Positions 34,524 to 41,910 of a stretch of 64,000 nt of DNA are shown piece after piece. The notes under the pieces were generated by a model that made no database searches, had not been told where the DNA came from, and worked only from the letters and a program-made list of their open reading frames with translations. Every line of letters starts with the position of its first letter. Position 1 is the first letter of the stretch. The translations under genes and the position numbers were made by a program. Origin of the DNA: Streptomyces sp. NBC_01465 (GTDB taxonomy: Bacteria; Actinomycetota; Actinomycetes; Streptomycetales; Streptomycetaceae); the NCBI RefSeq assembly GCF_036227325.1, contig NZ_CP109467.1:806001-870000 (forward strand), in the 5' to 3' direction.

Positions 34524-35606
34524 TCAGCGCTCCTTCTTGGCGTTCGGCGTGGCAGTGATACGAAGATCGGTTCCGATGCGGACGGTCTCGGTGACGTCGA
34601 GACGCAACGCTTCGGTGATGGTGGTGATTCCGGCATCGGCGAGGGCGGCGGGGCCCGCACCGAGGAGGACGGGGGCGAGATAGGCGACGACCCGGTCGAC
34701 GGCGCCGGCGGCGACGAAGGCTCCGGCGAGGGTCGGCCCGCCTTCGAGGAGTACGTGGCGCACGCCGCGCTCGTGCAGGGCGGCGAGCAGGGCGGGGATG
34801 TCGAGTCCGGCGCCGCTGCGCGGGAGCCGTACGACGTCCGGGAGTTGAGTCTGTACGTCCTCGGCGACCGCGATCAGCGTGGGCGCGGCACCGTCGAGGA
34901 TCCGGGCGCCGGGCCGGACGGCGGCGGCGTTGGTGTCGACGACGACGCGCAGCGGCTGGGTGGCGCCCTCGATGCCGCGTACGGCGAGGTGCGGGTCGTC
35001 CGCCCGTGCTGTACCGGAGCCGACGACGACCGCGTCCGCCTCGGCGCGCAGCCGGTGGACGTCGGCGCGGGACTCGGCGGAGGAGATCCAGCGGCTGGTG
35101 GAGTCGGCGGCGGCGATGCGGCCGTCGAGGGTCGCGGCGTACTTCCAGGTGACGTACGGGCGGCCGAGGCGCAGGGAGGTCAGCCAGACGGTGTTGCCTT
35201 CGGCGGCCTCCGCCGTGAGGACCCCGGTCTCGGCCTTGATCCCGGCCGCGCGCAGGGTGTCGGCGCCGCCGGTGGCCTGCGGGTTCGGGTCGGCGACCGC
35301 GTAGACGACGCGGGAGACTCCGGCGTCGATGAGCGCCTGGGCGCAGGGACCCGTACGGCCGGTGTGGTTGCAGGGCTCCAGGGTGACGTACGCGGTGCCG
35401 CCGCGGGCCTTGTCGCCTGCTGCGGCGAGCGCGTGGATCTCGGCGTGCGGGCCGCCTGCGCGCTGGTGGAAGCCTTCGCCCACGTGTCCGCCCGAGGCGT
35501 CCGTGATGACGCACCCGACGACCGGGTTGGGGCTGGTGGAGCCGAGTCCGCGTGCGGCGAGCTCGATCGCCCGCCACATGGCGTCAGTGTCGGCTGCGGT
35601 GGCCAC
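34524..35606 (-). CDS. ribD: Bifunctional pyrimidine deaminase/reductase
   Basis: This 360-residue protein performs the deaminase and reductase steps after GTP ring-opening. The N-terminal deaminase has the zinc motif HAEIHAL and PCNHTGRTGPC; the C-terminal dihydrofolate-reductase-like domain carries VTWKYAATLDGRIA, DAVVVGSGTARADDP and the VLLEGGPTLAGAF segment. I set the start at GTG 35604-35606 because AGGAGG lies five bases before it; the in-frame ATG at 35622-35624 has no such site. It is the first gene of the operon, led by the FMN riboswitch. Confidence 0.95.
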   Translation of the reverse strand: MATAADTDAMWRAIELAARGLGSTSPNPVVGCVITDASGGHVGEGFHQRAGGPHAEIHALAAAGDKARGGTAYVTLEPCNHTGRTGPCAQALIDAGVSRVVYAVADPNPQATGGADTLRAAGIKAETGVLTAEAAEGNTVWLTSLRLGRPYVTWKYAATLDGRIAAADSTSRWISSAESRADVHRLRAEADAVVVGSGTARADDPHLAVRGIEGATQPLRVVVDTNAAAVRPGARILDGAAPTLIAVAEDVQTQLPDVVRLPRSGAGLDIPALLAALHERGVRHVLLEGGPTLAGAFVAAGAVDRVVAYLAPVLLGAGPAALADAGITTITEALRLDVTETVRIGTDLRITATPNAKKER

Positions 35607-35771
35607 CGGGTCCTCCTGCCTCATAGGGCACGGACTCCGGGGCCTGTCGATGACGACAGAGAGCGGGAACGCATACGGGGGCGCCGAGGCCGAAGAAACG
35701 GAGCGCCCGGGAATCCAAGGATCCGAACGGTCACGCATCAACACCGGCGTACCGAAACACGGCCCGCCGCG

Positions 35772-35897
35772 CACTGCCTCCCATCCGGACTTTCACCGTC
35801 GGTCCAGGAGTTTCACCTGGTCAACCGGCCGCTGGATGCGGACGGGTCGCGGACTATAACCGCCGGTTCGGAATTACACCGACCCCGGAGTGCGCTG
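35772..35897 (-). promoter_or_regulatory. FMN riboswitch (RFN element) of the rib-his operon
   Basis: Reading the minus strand, conserved RFN blocks appear in order: CCGGGGTCGGTGTAATTCC, AACCGGCGGT, AGTCCGCGA, a GGTTGACC segment, TGGTGAAACTCCTGG-like arm, and the 3' block GGTGAAAGTCCGGATGGGAG. These form the multibranch FMN aptamer. It lies 166 bases before the ribD start; the spacer includes a weak hairpin of GGGCGC with GCGCCC but no clear U-run, so translational control or a non-canonical terminator is possible. FMN should repress the operon. The 386-base gap 35607-35992 otherwise holds only the promoter region and the ROK gene end. Confidence 0.93.
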
Positions 35898-35992
35898 CTG
35901 CTGGTACGCAACCAGTGTGCCACGCCTGATCGGCGGCCATACGAGGAGGCGGTTGTGGGCTGACTCACAGCGGGTTCGAGGTTCACTTTCGT

Positions 35993-37138
35993 TCATCCGC
36001 CGAAGAGGTCGTCCTGGGCCGCGTCGCGTGCGATGAGCAGGGCGCCGCTGAGCACGGCACCGCCGCCGAGCGCGCCCGGCCGTACCTGCGTGCGGAGCGG
36101 GGTGAGGCCCGCGGTGCGCTTCTCGACCCGGGCGGCGAGATCCTCCCCGCCCGCATGGCCGATCTCGCCGCCGAGCACCACGAATCCGGGGTCGAGCACG
36201 GCCGCGACGGCGGCGACTCCGAGCGCGACACGGGCGGCGAGCGCGTCGAGGAACGCCGCGCCGCGCTCCCCCGCCGGCGCACGCACGGCTTCCTCCACCG
36301 GTACGTCGATGCCGTGCTCGGCGGCGAGACGGGTGATGGCGCCGAGGTTCACCAGGGAGTCGAAGCCGCCTTCGCAGTCGGTGGCCGAGGGCAGTCCTGC
36401 CGTGCCCGGCACGGGCAGGAAGCCGATCTCGCCCGCGCCGCCGGAGGCCCCGCGGCGCAGTTTCCCGTCGAGGACGACGGCCGCGCCGACGCCCTGGCCC
36501 AGCCAGAGGAAGGCGAAGGTGTCGTGGTCGCGGGCGGCGCCGAGGCGCTGTTCGGCGACGGCGGCGAGGTTGGTCTCGTTCTCGACGAGGACGGTGGCCG
36601 GGAGCCGTTCGTTGAGGGCGCCGACCAGCCGGCCGTGCCAGGCGGGCAGCCCTGCGGAATCACGGAGTTCACCGGTGGCCGGATCGATCAGGCCGGGGGC
36701 TCCGATGCCGACGCTGTGCAGCCGGGCCGCACCGGCCTCGCGGGCGGTGCGCTCCAGGAGAGCCGCGGCCTGCTCGACGGCCGGTTCGGTCCCGGTGTCG
36801 CGGCCGATGGGCAGGGAGGCCTCGGCGAGGGTGGTGCCGAGAAGGTCCGAGACGACCACGGCGACGCTCTGGGTCCGTACGTCGAGGGCGGCCAGATGGG
36901 CGAGACCGGCCACGATTCCGTACAGGCGCGCATTGGGTCCGCGCCGTTCCGCGCCCGCCTCGCCGACGACCTCGATCAGCCCGGATCCCTGCAGCCGGTC
37001 GACGAGATCGGCGACGGTCGGCCGGGAGAGTCCGGTGAGTGTCTTCAGCTGCCCTGCCGTCAGAGGCCCTTGCCGCTGCAGGAAGTCCAGGGCGAGCCGG
37101 TCGTTGATGGCCCGGGCGGTACTCGGAGATGCGGGCAT
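35993..37138 (-). CDS. ROK-family transcriptional regulator
   Basis: This 381-residue protein has an N-terminal winged HTH (PLTAGQLKTLTGLSRPTVADL, about residues 25-45) and a C-terminal ROK sugar-kinase-like domain: LGQGVGAAVVLDGKLRRGASG, a GEIGFL patch, and the CEGGFDSL zinc/CxCGxxGC-like region, in which only one cysteine remains. The degenerate Cys motif suggests a regulator without zinc. The start at ATG 37136-37138 gives MPASPSTARAINDRL. It is divergent from an MFS gene across 98 bases containing an inverted repeat, so it probably represses that transporter. Confidence 0.9.
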   Translation of the reverse strand: MPASPSTARAINDRLALDFLQRQGPLTAGQLKTLTGLSRPTVADLVDRLQGSGLIEVVGEAGAERRGPNARLYGIVAGLAHLAALDVRTQSVAVVVSDLLGTTLAEASLPIGRDTGTEPAVEQAAALLERTAREAGAARLHSVGIGAPGLIDPATGELRDSAGLPAWHGRLVGALNERLPATVLVENETNLAAVAEQRLGAARDHDTFAFLWLGQGVGAAVVLDGKLRRGASGGAGEIGFLPVPGTAGLPSATDCEGGFDSLVNLGAITRLAAEHGIDVPVEEAVRAPAGERGAAFLDALAARVALGVAAVAAVLDPGFVVLGGEIGHAGGEDLAARVEKRTAGLTPLRTQVRPGALGGGAVLSGALLIARDAAQDDLFGG

Positions 37139-37153
37139 GGCCGGGATCCTTCC

Positions 37154-37188
37154 AGAACTATTTATCAGGCAGGGTTCCTGATAGTTCT
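37154..37188. promoter_or_regulatory. Candidate ROK operator
   Basis: Nested inverted repeats AGAACT (37154-37159) / AGTTCT (37183-37188) and ATCAGG (37164-37169) / CCTGAT (37177-37182) lie in the ROK/MFS divergent spacer. The region is A+T-rich relative to its surroundings, as expected for an operator over promoter elements. Confidence 0.65.
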
Positions 37189-37236
37189 GATAGCTTAGCG
37201 GCCGCACGATGGGACACAGATGCTCGGGGAGGGCAC

Positions 37237-38460
37237 ATGGCCAGTGAAGTGGTCTTCGGACAGAGGCAGTTGAAGCGGTCGCGGTACGCCGTGGCCGCCG
37301 TGTTCTGCGTACACGGCGCCGTCACAGGAAGCTTCGCCACCCGCGTCCCCTGGATCCAGGACCACGTGGGCATCAGCGCGGGCCAGCTCGGCCTCGCGCT
37401 CGCGCTCCCCGCCATCGGCTCCTCCCTGCTGATGCCGCTCGCGGCCGGGATCACCCACCGGCTCGGCGCGCGCAATGCCCTGCGCGTACTCATATCCATG
37501 TGGACGCTCGCCCTGACACTGCCGGCGCTCGCCCCGAACATGCTCACCCTCTGCGCGGCGCTCTTCATCTACGGAGCCTCGGCAGGGATGTCGGACGTCG
37601 CGATGAACGCGCTGGGCGTCGAGACGGAGAACCGCCTCGGCCGCTCGATCATGTCGAGCCTGCACGGAATGTGGAGCGCCGGCGCCCTCATCGGCTCCGC
37701 GGGCGGCACCCTGGCCGCGCATCTGGGCGGCGACGCACGGCTGCACCACTGCATCGCCGCGGTCGTCCTGACCGCGCTGGGGCTGTTCTTCTGCCAGGGC
37801 GTACTGGATCTGCACAGCACCCCCGAGGACGAGGCGCCGCCGCGCTTCGCGCTGCCGCCCAAGTCGGCGCTGATCATCGGCGCGATCGGCTTCTGCGCGG
37901 TCTTCGCCGAGGGGGCCAGCCTGGACTGGTCGGCGGTCTACCTGCGGGACGTCCTGGACACCTCGGCGGGCGCGGCCGCCGCATCGACCACCGCCTTCAC
38001 TCTGACCATGGCGGTGGCACGGCTCGCCGGGGACAAGGTCGTGGACCGGTTCGGCGCGGTACGAACGGTGCGCGCGGGCGGGGTGCTGGCGACCATCGGC
38101 GGGGTGCTGGTCGTCGTGGCGCCGAACCCGGTGGTGGCGATGGGCGGGTTCGCCCTGGTCGGTCTCGGCGTCGCGGTCGTCGTACCGCTGGCGTTCGCGG
38201 CGGCCGGGCGTACGGGAAGCAACCCGAGCCAGGCCATCGCGGGCGTCGCCACCATCACGTACACCTCGGGGCTGATCGCGCCGTCGGCGATCGGCGGGAT
38301 CGCGAACGCGACCTCGCTGGTGGTGTCCTTCGGGCTGGTGACGGTGCTGGCCTTCGGCCTGGTCGTGGGCGCGAACGTACTGCGGAACGCGGGCGCCCGG
38401 AATCAGTCGCCGGAGAAGATCAGCCCTGCGGACGCAGCAGCTCCAGGCCCAAGGTCCTGA
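37237..38460 (+). CDS. MFS transporter
   Basis: This 407-residue, 12-helix carrier starts at ATG 37237 with GGGGAGG seven bases upstream. It resembles FucP/YbjJ-type MFS proteins often paired with ROK regulators: RVPWIQDHVGISAGQLGLAL at the N-terminus, a GxSDVAMNALGVETENRLGR loop after helix 4, and SLHGMWSAGALIGS in helix 5. Sugar or sugar-like substrates fit the ROK link but are not proven. The last 41 bases overlap the convergent thioesterase gene. Confidence 0.9.
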   Translation: MASEVVFGQRQLKRSRYAVAAVFCVHGAVTGSFATRVPWIQDHVGISAGQLGLALALPAIGSSLLMPLAAGITHRLGARNALRVLISMWTLALTLPALAPNMLTLCAALFIYGASAGMSDVAMNALGVETENRLGRSIMSSLHGMWSAGALIGSAGGTLAAHLGGDARLHHCIAAVVLTALGLFFCQGVLDLHSTPEDEAPPRFALPPKSALIIGAIGFCAVFAEGASLDWSAVYLRDVLDTSAGAAAASTTAFTLTMAVARLAGDKVVDRFGAVRTVRAGGVLATIGGVLVVVAPNPVVAMGGFALVGLGVAVVVPLAFAAAGRTGSNPSQAIAGVATITYTSGLIAPSAIGGIANATSLVVSFGLVTVLAFGLVVGANVLRNAGARNQSPEKISPADAAAPGPRS

Positions 38461-38875
38461 GCAGGTCGCTCCAGGGCGTGGGGCGCAGCGTGGCCGCGTC
38501 CAGGCGGACCAGGACGCGGGTGCCGTGGGCGTACGTCAGCGCGCCGTCCGGGGAGCAGAAGCGGAAGCCGTACGTCAGGCCGGTGTTGCCGAGGCGCTCC
38601 AGCCAGAGGTGGACGGCGTACTCGCCGGTGCGGTTGACCGGCGCCTCGTAGCTGATGCGCAGTTCCTTGACGGCGTTGCAGAAGTCCCCGGCCGCGTCCC
38701 AGTCGCCCTCGAAGCGCAGGCCGCGCTCCTCCCAGTACGCGGTCCAGGCGCGCTCGACCATCAGCGGGTAGCGGGCGTTGTGCAGCAGACCGAGCGCGTC
38801 GAGGTCGTCGAAGTGGACGGAGACGGGGACGAGTGCTCCGTACTGGAGGACGGGCGGGGCTTCGACGGTGGTCAC
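38420..38875 (-). CDS. Acyl-CoA thioesterase, 4HBT hotdog fold
   Basis: This 151-residue single hotdog domain has the helix-start signature HFDDLDALGLLHNARYPLMV, in which the Asp and the following His/Asn region form the 4-hydroxybenzoyl-CoA-thioesterase-type active site. The substrate is an unknown acyl-CoA. The start is GTG 38873-38875 with AGGAG nine bases upstream; earlier in-frame codons give a non-conserved extension. Its 3' end overlaps the MFS gene by 41 bases. A TGGGAGCGTTTCT element lies upstream (see repeat entry). Confidence 0.9.
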   Translation of the reverse strand: MTTVEAPPVLQYGALVPVSVHFDDLDALGLLHNARYPLMVERAWTAYWEERGLRFEGDWDAAGDFCNAVKELRISYEAPVNRTGEYAVHLWLERLGNTGLTYGFRFCSPDGALTYAHGTRVLVRLDAATLRPTPWSDLLRTLGLELLRPQG

Positions 38876-38902
38876 GGGTGGGGCTCCTGAGCTGCGGTGA
38901 TG

Positions 38903-38915
38903 AGAAACGCTCCCA
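38903..38915 (-). promoter_or_regulatory. TGGGAGCGTTTCT element upstream of the thioesterase gene
   Basis: The minus-strand sequence TGGGAGCGTTTCT is nearly identical to the element before the alginate-lyase-family gene (40244-40257). The TGGGAGCG half matches the LacI-family CebR-type boxes known from Streptomyces polysaccharide genes. This is inferred from the repetition only. Confidence 0.35.
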
Positions 38916-38955
38916 TCGTATGCGGCTGCTCGGGAGCCCCTCCGGTCAGGCCGGA

Positions 38956-40245
38956 TCAGCCCGCGATCGAGTCGAGCTGCTCGGCCGCCGGGCGCAGCGC
39001 CCACAGGTCGCCGTTGGGCGGGGTCTGCAGCTTCGGCACGGCGGCCTTCGCCTTCGCGTCACCCGCGTCGGCGGCCGCGTGCACGATGTCGCTCGCCGCG
39101 TACCGGTAGAACTCCAGCTCCGGATGCGGCCAGGCGGCCTCGCCGGTCGCGGCGGGCAGCAGATAGTCGACGGCCTTGAACAGGCTCTGGCCCTGCGGCC
39201 CTTGGTAGGCCCAGAGGTTCACACCGACCTGCTTGCCGATGGCCGCGAGGCGTGTGTACGCGACGAGGTCGAAGGTGGAGTAGTGCCAGCTGCGGGTGCG
39301 CGCGAGCTCCTGGGGCTGGCTTCCGTCTCCGGCTATCTGCGGGTCGATCAGCTTGGCGCGGGCGTCGAGGACCTTGATGCGGGCCAGGTCCTTGTTGCCG
39401 GTGGCGAGCGCGAGGCCGGCGATCTGCATGTCGGCGAAGGTGCCGTGGTTGTTGGCGGCGGCCGACTCCTGCTTGCCGAAGTCGGAGTCGACCAGCCAGT
39501 CCAGGAAGCTCTTGTTCCAGCTGCTCATCCCCGCGCGGTCGCTCTTGGACCAGCCCGGCGCCCCGGTGTCGAGGATGGCGATGGCGTCCAAAACTGACGT
39601 GAACTGCTGAGAGAAGTCGATGATCCCGATCGCCCTGCCGTCGTACTTGCAGGGGATGAACTGCCCGTGGTTCAGGTTGGGGTTCATCCGGGTCGCGGGG
39701 TCGACGAACCAGGTCCGCAGGATCTTCGCCGCCTGTTCGGCGTAGGCCTTCTTGCCGGTGTAGTACCAGGCGAGGGAGAGCGTGGTCGTGGAGTTGAAGA
39801 CCTTGCCGATGTCGGGGCGGTCGGTGCCGGTGTCCACCTCGGGGTTGCGCACGCCGTCGCGCTGGACGTACGGGCAGCCCCAGGGGTTGTCGGCCGTCTT
39901 GGGCTGGGAGGGCCACCAGTACGGGGCCTGGCTGAGGTAGTCGTGGACGTCGCCGCCGGGGGCCGGCTTGGGCTTGTCGACGACGGTCCACGGGCCCTGG
40001 CCGAGCCATGAATCCGCCTGCGCGGTCAGGGACTTGACCGCCGTGCGCAGCGCCGGGTCGCCGTGCGCGAGGCGGGCGCGGGCCTGTTCGAGCCGCTTGC
40101 CGTCGATGACGGGGGTACGGGGTGCCGACGGGCCCTTGTGGTGCGGGGCCGCCTCGGCGGAGGACGCGGTCGGTACGAGTACGGCGGCGATGGCTGCCAC
40201 AGCGGCGATCAGGGCGTGCAGACGCCGGCGAGGTCGACCTCTCAC
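38956..40245 (-). CDS. Secreted alginate-lyase-family protein
   Basis: This 429-residue protein starts at GTG 40243-40245; GGGAG is seven bases upstream. A signal peptide (RGRPRRRLHALIAAVAAIAA, ending SSAEAA) predicts secretion. The body is an (alpha/alpha) toroid typical of PL5-like alginate lyases: YLSQAPYWWPSQP, FNSTTTLSLAWYYTGKKAYA, and the catalytic-region AANNHGTFADMQIAGLALA with the Asn-His pair. The true polymer substrate in soil Streptomyces could be alginate or another uronate glycan. It lies 80 bases upstream of the thioesterase gene. Confidence 0.87.
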   Translation of the reverse strand: MRGRPRRRLHALIAAVAAIAAVLVPTASSAEAAPHHKGPSAPRTPVIDGKRLEQARARLAHGDPALRTAVKSLTAQADSWLGQGPWTVVDKPKPAPGGDVHDYLSQAPYWWPSQPKTADNPWGCPYVQRDGVRNPEVDTGTDRPDIGKVFNSTTTLSLAWYYTGKKAYAEQAAKILRTWFVDPATRMNPNLNHGQFIPCKYDGRAIGIIDFSQQFTSVLDAIAILDTGAPGWSKSDRAGMSSWNKSFLDWLVDSDFGKQESAAANNHGTFADMQIAGLALATGNKDLARIKVLDARAKLIDPQIAGDGSQPQELARTRSWHYSTFDLVAYTRLAAIGKQVGVNLWAYQGPQGQSLFKAVDYLLPAATGEAAWPHPELEFYRYAASDIVHAAADAGDAKAKAAVPKLQTPPNGDLWALRPAAEQLDSIAG

Positions 40246-40257
40246 AGAACGCTCCCA
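40244..40257 (-). promoter_or_regulatory. TGGGAGCGTTCT element at the start of the alginate-lyase-family gene
   Basis: The element overlaps the ribosome-binding site and start codon. A LacI-type repressor bound here could block translation-proximal transcription. Its partner copy is at 38903-38915. Confidence 0.35.
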
Positions 40258-40428
40258 ACATGTATGTGAACGCAGTTCATGGACGAGACCGTGCGAGCGT
40301 AGGGCCACCCGCTTCGCCTGACAATGCTCCGCACACGATTCACGGAGATGAGTGGACCTGCTTATTCCGGATTAACATTGCGCTGATCTTTTCCGCCCGG
40401 AGAACAGACAGAACGAACGGGAGCAACC

Positions 40429-41835
40429 ATGGGCCTCGGCGTGCGCTGGACCTTGCACGGCGACGGGAAGAACCCCGCTCCCGGAGCCGTCGTCCGACCC
40501 GACGAGCGCCTCTCCTGGCCGCGTACCGCCGGACTCGGCGCCCAGCATGTGGTGGCGATGTTCGGGGCGTCCTTCGTGGCGCCCGTACTGATGGGGCTCG
40601 ACCCCAACCTCGCGATCATGATGTCCGGCGTCGCGACCATGATCTTCCTGCTCGCCACCCGCGGCCGGGTCCCCAGCTACCTCGGCTGCTCGCTCTCCTT
40701 CGTCGGCGTGGCCGCGGCGATCCGGGCCACCGGGGGCTCGAGCGCGACCGTCACCGGCGCGATCTTCGTCGTCGGCGCCGTGCTGTTCCTCGCGGGCCTG
40801 GCGGTGCACCACTTCGGCGCCCGGATCATCCACGCGGCGATGCCCCCGGTGGTGACCGGCGCGGTCGTCATGCTGATCGGCTTCAACCTGGCGCCGGTGA
40901 CGGCTTCGACGTACTGGCCGCAGGACCAGTGGACGGCGCTCCTGGTGATGCTGTTCACCGGTCTGGCCGTGGTCTGTCTGCGCGGTTTCTTCTCCCGCAT
41001 CGCGATCTTCCTCGGGCTGCTCTTCGGCTACGGGATCTCCTGGGTCTTCGACCGGGTCTTCGGGAAGATCCACGCGATGTCGGGCTCGGGCGAGGTCACC
41101 GACCACTGGCGCCTGGACCTCTCGGCGGTCGGCAAGGCCGACTGGATCGGGCTGCCGTCCTTCCACGCCCCGAGCTTCGAGTGGTCCGCGATCCTGGTCG
41201 CCCTCCCGGTCGTGATCGCCCTGATCGCCGAGAACGCCGGCCATGTGAAGGCCGTCGGCGAGATGACCGGCGACAGCCTGGACGACAAGCTGGGCACCGC
41301 GATCGCGGCCGACGGTGTCGCCTCCATGCTCTCCACGGGCGTCGGCGGCCCGCCGAACACCACGTACTCGGAGAACATCGGCGTGATGGCGGCGACCCGC
41401 GTCTACTCCACCGCCGCCTACTGGGCCGCCGCCTGCTTCGCCCTGCTCTTCGGCCTCTGCCCCAAGTTCGGCGCGATCGTCGCCGCGATCCCGGGCGGTG
41501 TCCTCGGCGGCATCACCGTCATCCTGTACGGAATGATCGGCCTGCTCGGCGCCCAGATCTGGATCAACTCCAAGGTGGACATGCGCAACCCGCTGAACCT
41601 GGTGCCTGCCGCGGCGGGCATCATCATCGGCGTCGGCGGCGTCAACCTCGACATCACCGACAACTTCCAGCTGGGCGGCATCGCGCTCGGCACGATCGTC
41701 GTCATCACCGGCTACCACGTGCTGCGCGCCTTCGCCCCGGCCCACCTCAAGCAGCAGGAGCCGCTGCTCGACTCGGGCACGTCCTCGTACGAGAAGGGCG
41801 GGACGGACAGCGGTCAGCCGCCCGCCGGCGCGTAG
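40429..41835 (+). CDS. Uracil-xanthine permease (NCS2 family)
   Basis: This 468-residue, 14-helix membrane carrier imports uracil or a purine base with protons. The family landmarks are AQHVVAMFGASFVAPVLMG in helix 1, the glutamate in IAENAGHVKAVGEMTG, and the second glutamate in PPNTTYSENIGVMAATRV. The C-terminal 35 residues are hydrophilic. The start is ATG 40429 after GGGAG. Uracil-type substrate is favoured by the ENAGHV/YSENIGV pair. It is divergent from the alginate-lyase-like gene over 183 bases; no PyrR-type leader was recognised. Confidence 0.92.
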   Translation: MGLGVRWTLHGDGKNPAPGAVVRPDERLSWPRTAGLGAQHVVAMFGASFVAPVLMGLDPNLAIMMSGVATMIFLLATRGRVPSYLGCSLSFVGVAAAIRATGGSSATVTGAIFVVGAVLFLAGLAVHHFGARIIHAAMPPVVTGAVVMLIGFNLAPVTASTYWPQDQWTALLVMLFTGLAVVCLRGFFSRIAIFLGLLFGYGISWVFDRVFGKIHAMSGSGEVTDHWRLDLSAVGKADWIGLPSFHAPSFEWSAILVALPVVIALIAENAGHVKAVGEMTGDSLDDKLGTAIAADGVASMLSTGVGGPPNTTYSENIGVMAATRVYSTAAYWAAACFALLFGLCPKFGAIVAAIPGGVLGGITVILYGMIGLLGAQIWINSKVDMRNPLNLVPAAAGIIIGVGGVNLDITDNFQLGGIALGTIVVITGYHVLRAFAPAHLKQQEPLLDSGTSSYEKGGTDSGQPPAGA

Positions 41836-41910
41836 AGGCGGCGGCACCGATGCCGTAACAGATCACGGAAGAACGCCTCCCGGAGCACCGGGACGCGTTA
41901 CCACCGGAGC

